From contig NC_089744.1 in NCBI RefSeq assembly GCF_040412425.1, forward strand, positions 30,775,001 to 30,839,000: a stretch of 64,000 nucleotides of DNA, read 5' to 3'. Below are positions 58,688 through 64,000 of the stretch, one piece after another. The notes below the pieces were generated by a model, which did no database searches, was not told the origin of the DNA, and was given only the letters and a program-made list of their open reading frames with translations. Every line of letters begins with the position of its first letter. The stretch's first letter is position 1. The translations under genes were made by a program, and so were the position numbers. This stretch comes from Macrobrachium rosenbergii (taxonomy: Eukaryota > Arthropoda > Malacostraca > Decapoda > Palaemonidae).

Positions 58688-59400
58688 TGGATGTCCTTCG
58701 GGAGGGATATCTACTACCCTTCGAGCCTCGTCCTCCCCTCACCTACACTCCGGTCCATCTCTGCACGTACGTCCAAGAATCTCCGAACGACACTGCACTA
58801 CAGCAAGAAGTGCAAGCCATGCTGAGCAAGGTGCTGTGGAAGTTGTGTTGGACCAGTCTCCAGGCTTTTATAGCCGTACCTTTCTCGTAAAGAAAGCCTC
58901 AGGGGGATGGAGACCGGTCATAGACCTCTCTCCCTTGAACCGTTTCATTCGCCAGACTTGGTTCACGATGGAAACAGCGCAATCTGTGCTTGCTTCCATC
59001 AGAGAGAACAACTTCATGCTTACGGTGGACTTTAAGGATGTGTATTTCCAAATACAGTACTCATTCATCTGTCCTCTCGCAAGTGCCTCCGCATTGTCCT
59101 CAGGGAGACGGTCTTCCAATTCTGGGCACTTTGCTTTGGGCTCTCGACCGCTCCCCAGGTGTTTACAAGAGTCTTCTCGCTCGTGTCAGCTTGTATCCAT
59201 TCGCACAGGATACGTCTACTGAGGTATCTTGATGACTGGCTGGTCCTTGCCAGCTCCTGCTTGCAGTTGCTACAGGGCGGGGATTGGCTTCTCGAGTTTT
59301 GCTGCGATCTTGGGATCATGGTGAACCTCGAGAAGTCAGATCTCATACCCAAGCAGAGGATAAGTACCTGGGCATGCTGATAGACTCGGTGGCAGCGAAA
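58640..59400 (+). pseudogene. DIRS element 2 reverse transcriptase, frameshifted
   Basis: Blocks in order: GAETWIVDVLREGYLLPF (58664-58720), LVKKASGGWRPVIDLSPLN (about 58880-58940), METAQSVLASIRENN, LTVDFKDVYFQI with the catalytic Asp (about 59018-59055), VFTRVFSLV, LLRYLDDWLVLA (about 59215-59250) and LEKSDLIP. At least three frame changes separate the blocks. Catalytic residues themselves remain. Confidence 0.85.
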
Positions 59401-60353
59401 GCCTTTCCCTCGGACTCTTGTATCAGCAGGTTCAGGCAGGCAGCACACCTGTTCCTGTCACGACAGGAGCAGCCAGCCTGGCAATGGCAAGTCGTCATCG
59501 GTCACCTGTCATCGCTGGAGAAGCTAGTACCTCATGGGCACCTTCACCTGCAGTCTCTACAGTGGAGACTAAAGGAATGTTGGTCCCAGTCCCGAGACCC
59601 CCAGTCCTTCCTCATTCCTCTTTCTGAGGAGGTGAGGGAGGACCTTTGCTGGTGGATGGACGACAGGAACCTCTTGATAGTAGTATCCCTGCATACTCCC
59701 CCTCCGGACATGCTGCTGTTCTCAGACGCATCGACCAAGGGATGTGGCGCACACCTGGAGGAGTTGCTGACTTCGGGAGTGTGGCACCGAGACGACAAGC
59801 GCCTTCACATCAACATCCTGGAACTGAGGCATCCTTCCTGGCTCTCCAAGAGTTCCGGGATCGAGTGATGGGACACTGCTTGGTACTGATGAGTGACAAT
59901 ACCATGGTAGTGGCATACATCAACAAGCAGGGGGACCTGGTGTCCTTCCTGCTCCACCAGTTGACAATGCAGGTGCATGAGTGGGCCATGACTCACTCGA
60001 CAGAGCTGTCAGCCAGGTACATTCCAGGCAAGAGGAATGTCATGGCAGACAAGCTCAGCTGCCAGAATCAAGTGATAGGAACCGAATGGTCCCTTCACTT
60101 GGAAGTGACGGAAAGGCTGTTCGACCTTTGGGGGTGTCCAGCCATCGACCTGTTTTTCACCCGGCACAACAGAAAACTCCAGTTCTTCTGTTCGGTCGTG
60201 CCGGACCCATGGGCCGCTATGGAGGACGTGTCCCAGCACCCCTGGGACAACCTCGACGTGTACGCCTTTTTTCCGTTCTGTTTGATTCGCCAAGTGATCA
60301 GCCGAGTGACGATCACTCTGAATCTCAGGATGATTCTGGTGGCGCCCAAATAA
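59400..60353 (+). pseudogene. DIRS element 2 RNase H and connection region, frameshifted
   Basis: DMLLFSDASTKGCGAHLEEL (about 59708-59765), RLHINILELR (59800-59830; catalytic Glu) and LVLMSDNTMVVAYINKQGDL (about 59880-59940) are the RNase H blocks. Then HSTELSARYIPGKRNVMADKLS and AIDLFFTRHNRKLQFFCS follow, as in DIRS pol. One frameshift lies near 59845. Confidence 0.85.
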
Positions 60354-60429
60354 CCACAGGCAGTTTGGTATCCAGACCTGCTAGCTCTCCTCTCCGAGGT
60401 GCCGAGAGAGATCCCCACTGGCCCAACCT

Positions 60430-63400
60430 GCTGTGTCAACCCCACGTAAAGTGGTACCACCAGGCAGTGCAGTCCCTTTGTCTTTACGGCTGGAGGTTAT
60501 CCACCATCTCTTGCGAGCGAGAGGCTTTTCGCGTCGCACAGCAACAGAGATGGCAGGACACCTTAGACGATCCTCCGCAGCGTATACCAGGGAAAGTGGT
60601 CCGTCTTCTGTGGTTGGTGTCTTCGAAGGGGTATCTCTCCGGTCGGAGCTTCTATTCAGCAGGTCGCGGACTTCCTCGTCTTCCTTCTCCGAGAGAAGCT
60701 TCTTTCCATTTCAGCTGTAAAAGGCTACCCCACCGCACTCGGCCTAGTCTTACAGCTGAAAGGAGTAGACATCTCTTCTTCCTTCGAGATCTCTCTACTA
60801 ATGAGAAGCTTCGAAAGGTCTTGCTCACCCAGGGATCTCAGGCCCCCTGCGTGGGATGTGACTCTCGTTCTAAGGAGCCTGACTTGTGCACCGTACGAGC
60901 ATTTACGAGAGTCGTCAGACAGGGATCTGACCCTCAAGACCGTCTTCCTGCTGACCCTGTCATTGGCGAAGAGAGTTGGTGAATTACACGGACTTTCCTT
61001 CGATGTTAACCCTTTAACGCTGACTGGATGTATTTTACATCGACAAAAGTTGTCTGTCGGGTGCCGAGTGGACATAACATACGGCGACTACAAAAAGTTT
61101 TTTTAAATATTCGTAAAGGAAAAAAAATTTTTCAAGGGCCTTGAGGGATGCTGGGAGGCCTCATGCGTGAATTTCTTTCTTCTCCCAAAAGAATGCATCA
61201 GCTAACTTGAAAATCTCAGAAATTCTTTAGTCATTTTGTCATAACTTTTTGCACCGTTTTCTATTAGCCATTACATAAAGTTTTATATATGAAAATGGAC
61301 AATTTCATGTAGAATACAACATAAAACACTTTTATTATTTTTGTTTGCCAAAATTTCAACGTTGTCAACTTTGACTGATGAAATGGTCGAAAAATGCAGT
61401 TGTAAGCTAAAACTCTTACATTCTAGTAATATTCAATCATTTACCTTCATTTTTCGAGAAGTCTCAGCACAATGATTTATGGTGAGCTAACTGAAAAAAC
61501 TTTTTCCTTACGTCTGCTCTAACTCTGCTGAAAATCTCAGAAATTCTTTAGTCACTTTGTCGTAATTTTTGCACTGTTTTATATTAGCCATTACATAAAG
61601 TTTTATATATAAAAATGTGTGCAATTTCATGTAGAATACAACAAAAAAATAACTCATGGTTGTAGCTTTTATCAGTTTTGAAATATTTTCATATAAATCA
61701 TAGTAAGTGCCAAAATTTCAACCTTCGGTCAACTTTGACTCAACCGAAATGTTTGAAAAATGCAATTGTAAGCTAAAACTCTTACATTTTACTAATATTC
61801 AATCATTTACCTTCATTTTGCAACAAACGAGAAGTCTCTAGCACAATATTTCGATTTATGGTGAATTTTCAAAAAAAACTTTTTCCTTACCTCCGCTTGT
61901 GCTAACTCTGCTGAAAATCTCAGAATTTCTTTAGTCACTTTGTCGTAATTTTGCACCATTTTCTATTAGCCGTTACATAAAGTTTTATATATGAAAATGT
62001 GTGCAATTTCATGTAGAATACAACAAAAAATAACCCATGCTTGTAACTTTTATCAGTTTTGAAATATTTTCATATAAATCACGATAAGTGCCAAAATTTT
62101 TGACCTTCTGTCAGTCATTGAAATGGTCAATCATTTAAAACTCTTATATTCTAGCAATTCAATCATTTACCTTCATTTTGCAACAAACAAGAAGTAGCAC
62201 AATATTTCGATTTATGGTGAATTTTTGGAAAAAACTTTTTCCTTATGTCCGTGCACGCTAACTCTGCTGAAAATCTCAGAATTTCTTTAGTCACTTTATC
62301 GTAATTTTGCACCATTTTCTGTTAGCCGTTACATAAAGTTTTATGCATGAAAATGTGCGAAATTTCATGTAGAATACAACAAAAAATAACTCATGGTTGT
62401 AGCTTTTATCAGTTTTGAAATATTTTCATATAAATCAGGATAAATAGAAAAAATTTGACCTTCGGTCAAGTTTAACTTGACCGAAATGGTCGAAAGCTGT
62501 AATTGTAAGCTAAAACTCTTACATTCTAGTAATATTCAATCATTTACCTTCATTTTGCAACAAACGGGAAGTCTCTAGCACAATATTTCGATTTATGGTG
62601 AATTTTTGAAAAAAAAATTTTTTTACGTCTGTGCGTTATGAATTCATGCATCATTTTGTGATATTTTTTCTATGTCGCTTTGATCGTTTTACAATTTGTT
62701 ATATACCAAAATCATCGCAATTTAGTGTACAGTACCACGAAAAAAAAAAATTCATTAGCTTTAACCATTTTGCTCACAGCACGATTTGTATAGAATTATA
62801 TATGAAAATTTTTTTCGCACTGCCATATATTCCAATATTTATATATGATAATGATATTTTTATCATTTCTGATGGTTGCATACTAAACTTCAGGCAATGA
62901 GAAAAAAAAGGAGCCAAAAATGAACCCTTCTTAAAAAGCCTGCTGTGATTTTTTGAAAAACTTTCTTTCCGCTTCGGCGCTAAATCTCAAACCCCGCCGG
63001 CATATGGCAGACACTTTGTAAATAGAGGCTCGGCGTTTAAGGGTTAAACACTCGAGGAGATGGGGATCAGTTACGCTCGATTTCGTCCGGGATTTCGTAG
63101 CGAAGACTTGGAATCCTTCAGTCCCTGACGCACAGTTCGAGTCCTTCATGATCCCATCCCCAGAGGACTTTGTAGGTAATGAACCAGATGAGATGCTACT
63201 GTGTCCTGTTAGAGTGCTGCGGCGCTATTTGAAGAGGACTCGACGTCTCTGGCCTGAGTGTCGATGACTCTTCGTCAGTACTGGCTTGACCAAGAAAGAA
63301 GTGTCCAAGAACACCATCTCTTCCTGGCTTCGTGAGACGATAAGGAGAGCGTATTCTGCTGCAGGAGAAGATGACACTGGTACGCTTAGTCCGAGAGCTC

Positions 63401-63598
63401 AGAAAGTCCGCAGCTTTGGTCTGTCCCTTGCATTTCGGAAGAACATGTCGGTTGAACTTGTCAGTTGCGCAGGTGCTGAAGGCTGGCGTGTGGTCCCAAC
63501 AGACTACCTTCTCCTCCTTCTACCTCCGGGATGTTGCTCACAAGTCCTTGGACACTTTTTCTTTGGGTCCTGTGGTGGCTGTTCAGCAAGTTGTGTAG
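60430..63598 (+). pseudogene. DIRS element 2 tyrosine recombinase, interrupted
   Basis: Begins about RLEVIHHLLRARGFSRRTAT, passes through the core-binding region (YRSALSL-type block in another frame near 60720) to LLTLSLAKRVGELHGLSFDV at about 60946-61005. The catalytic-domain frame is cut at TTAA by the element 61010-63043 and resumes without loss: RRWGSVTLDFVRDFVAKTW (63056-63112), LLCPVRVLRRYLKRT, STGLTKKEVSKNTISSW. The HxxR motif reads Q-K-V-R (63398-63409), so the usual His is replaced. The final part, QVLKAGVWSQQTTFSSFYLR, supplies the Tyr nucleophile, and the frame ends LGPVVAVQQVV at 63598. Confidence 0.82.
61010..63043 (-). mobile_element. piggyBac-like non-autonomous element, copy 2
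   Basis: Flanked by TTAA (61006-61009, 63044-63047), with ends CCCTTTAACGC and GGCGTTTAAGGG. It is the reverse-complement counterpart of copy 1: its right end (AGAGGCTCGGCGTTTAAGGG) matches copy 1's left end. It is 600 bp longer because the internal block (GCTGAAAATCTCAGAA-TTCT, TTTAGTCACTTTGTCGTAAT, TACATAAAGTTTTATATATG, CCTTCATTTTGCAACAAACG) occurs about four times instead of about two. No transposase. Confidence 0.88.
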
Positions 63599-64000
63599 GT
63601 TACCCAGCTCCTCTAACAGGACAGGTTGCATCTCGCCTAAGATGTACGGTTGTGATTGGGAGCATGAATGTAGAGGGACTGGCCTCTCTTCTTTCTCCCC
63701 ATCCTGGCTCTCTTCCCATGGGCAGGGAGCGGACATGCCGTTACATGCTGGATCTGGCGATTGATGCAGGTAAGCATCCAACGGGAGCTCCCGTTCTATT
63801 TTCCGTTCAGGTTGATAGAAGCAACACCACTCCTTCCCCTTGCAAGATGGGGAGGGAGACCATGACTATAAGACAAACCCAGTGCTTGTGAGTGCCTTTA
63901 TGTCATCCGACTCCAAGTTTTTCCTAGCCTACTTTGCACGAACTGACGTTTCCTCTTTCATGCAAAGGGACCCAGAAGTCTGACAACTGATCCTGTGTTT
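63599..64000 (+). other. 3' non-coding part of DIRS-like element 2
   Basis: GC-rich sequence after the recombinase stop, containing no ORF with a recognised domain. An inverted copy of the left terminal repeat has not yet appeared at the window edge. Confidence 0.6.

Larger units (their letters stand above)
54984..64000 (+). mobile_element. DIRS-like retrotransposon (element 2), right end beyond the window
   Basis: On the + strand: gag-like ORF1 (55241 on), reverse transcriptase with YLDD, RNase H, then tyrosine recombinase ending about 63598. It differs from element 1 at the sequence level and in its terminal repeats, so it is another DIRS family. Frames shift several times and a piggyBac-like element (61010-63043) interrupts the recombinase. 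GC content is clearly higher than in the surrounding DNA. The right terminus is not in the window. Confidence 0.9.

Noticed and set aside
60009..60982. Long plus-strand frame 59981-60982 (333 codons)
   Set aside because: It is mostly out of frame with the RNase H and recombinase blocks; no domain appears in it.

Overview
The window reads as nuclear DNA of a decapod crustacean. The evidence is long (AT)n, (CT)n, (GT)n and (ATT)n tracts, arthropod-type CCTAA repeats, DIRS retrotransposons and short interspersed repeats that I recognise as common in shrimp, crayfish and crab genomes, and one intron-rich conserved animal gene. There is no bacterial-style gene organisation, and most of the longest open frames are transposon or repeat sequence.

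The only host gene I can support is an IQSEC/BRAG family Arf-GEF (the family of Drosophila schizo). It runs on the + strand from before base 4426 to at least 42569. I traced fourteen exons with consistent splice phases. In order they encode a Gly/His-rich N-terminal segment, a YELSQDL segment, an IQ motif, a Ser-rich linker, the Sec7 domain in two exons, the PH domain in two exons and a Ser-rich tail. Two linker exons (14651-14810 and 18393-18609) have identical flanking phases and cannot be spliced together in frame, so they look mutually exclusive. A possible alternative last exon at 44735-44859 would give a tail ending E-S-C-I, a class I PDZ-ligand pattern; the main tail ends V-E-V.

Layout. 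1-1145: decayed Penelope-like element (minus). 1900-3920: AT microsatellites, a CAG/TA-type DNA transposon end and a long inverted repeat. 4426-27470: first ten IQSEC exons, with introns holding a TTAA-flanked piggyBac-like element (20144-21577), RTE-like LINE pieces and a 4 x 100 bp tandem repeat. 27471-38464: one 11-kb intron largely filled by a DIRS1-like element (about 29268-38404) that keeps inverted terminal repeats and an internal complementary region. Three later insertions sit inside it: two TA-flanked DNA transposons and a short SINE-like repeat with a 13-bp target duplication. 38465-42569: last IQSEC exons, then a 3' UTR with two AATAAA signals. 43400-54700: mostly unassigned DNA with a LINE fragment, a TIR element carrying a small non-autonomous LTR retrotransposon, near-perfect hairpins and a diverged direct duplication. 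54731-64000: a second DIRS-like element (gag-like ORF, RT, RNase H, tyrosine recombinase) whose recombinase is interrupted by a second copy of the TTAA element in the opposite orientation.

The main interest is layered: nested insertions with recoverable target sites that give a relative history, and splice-phase evidence for alternative exons. I saw no clearly new gene system. All calls come from reading the sequence; no database search was run.
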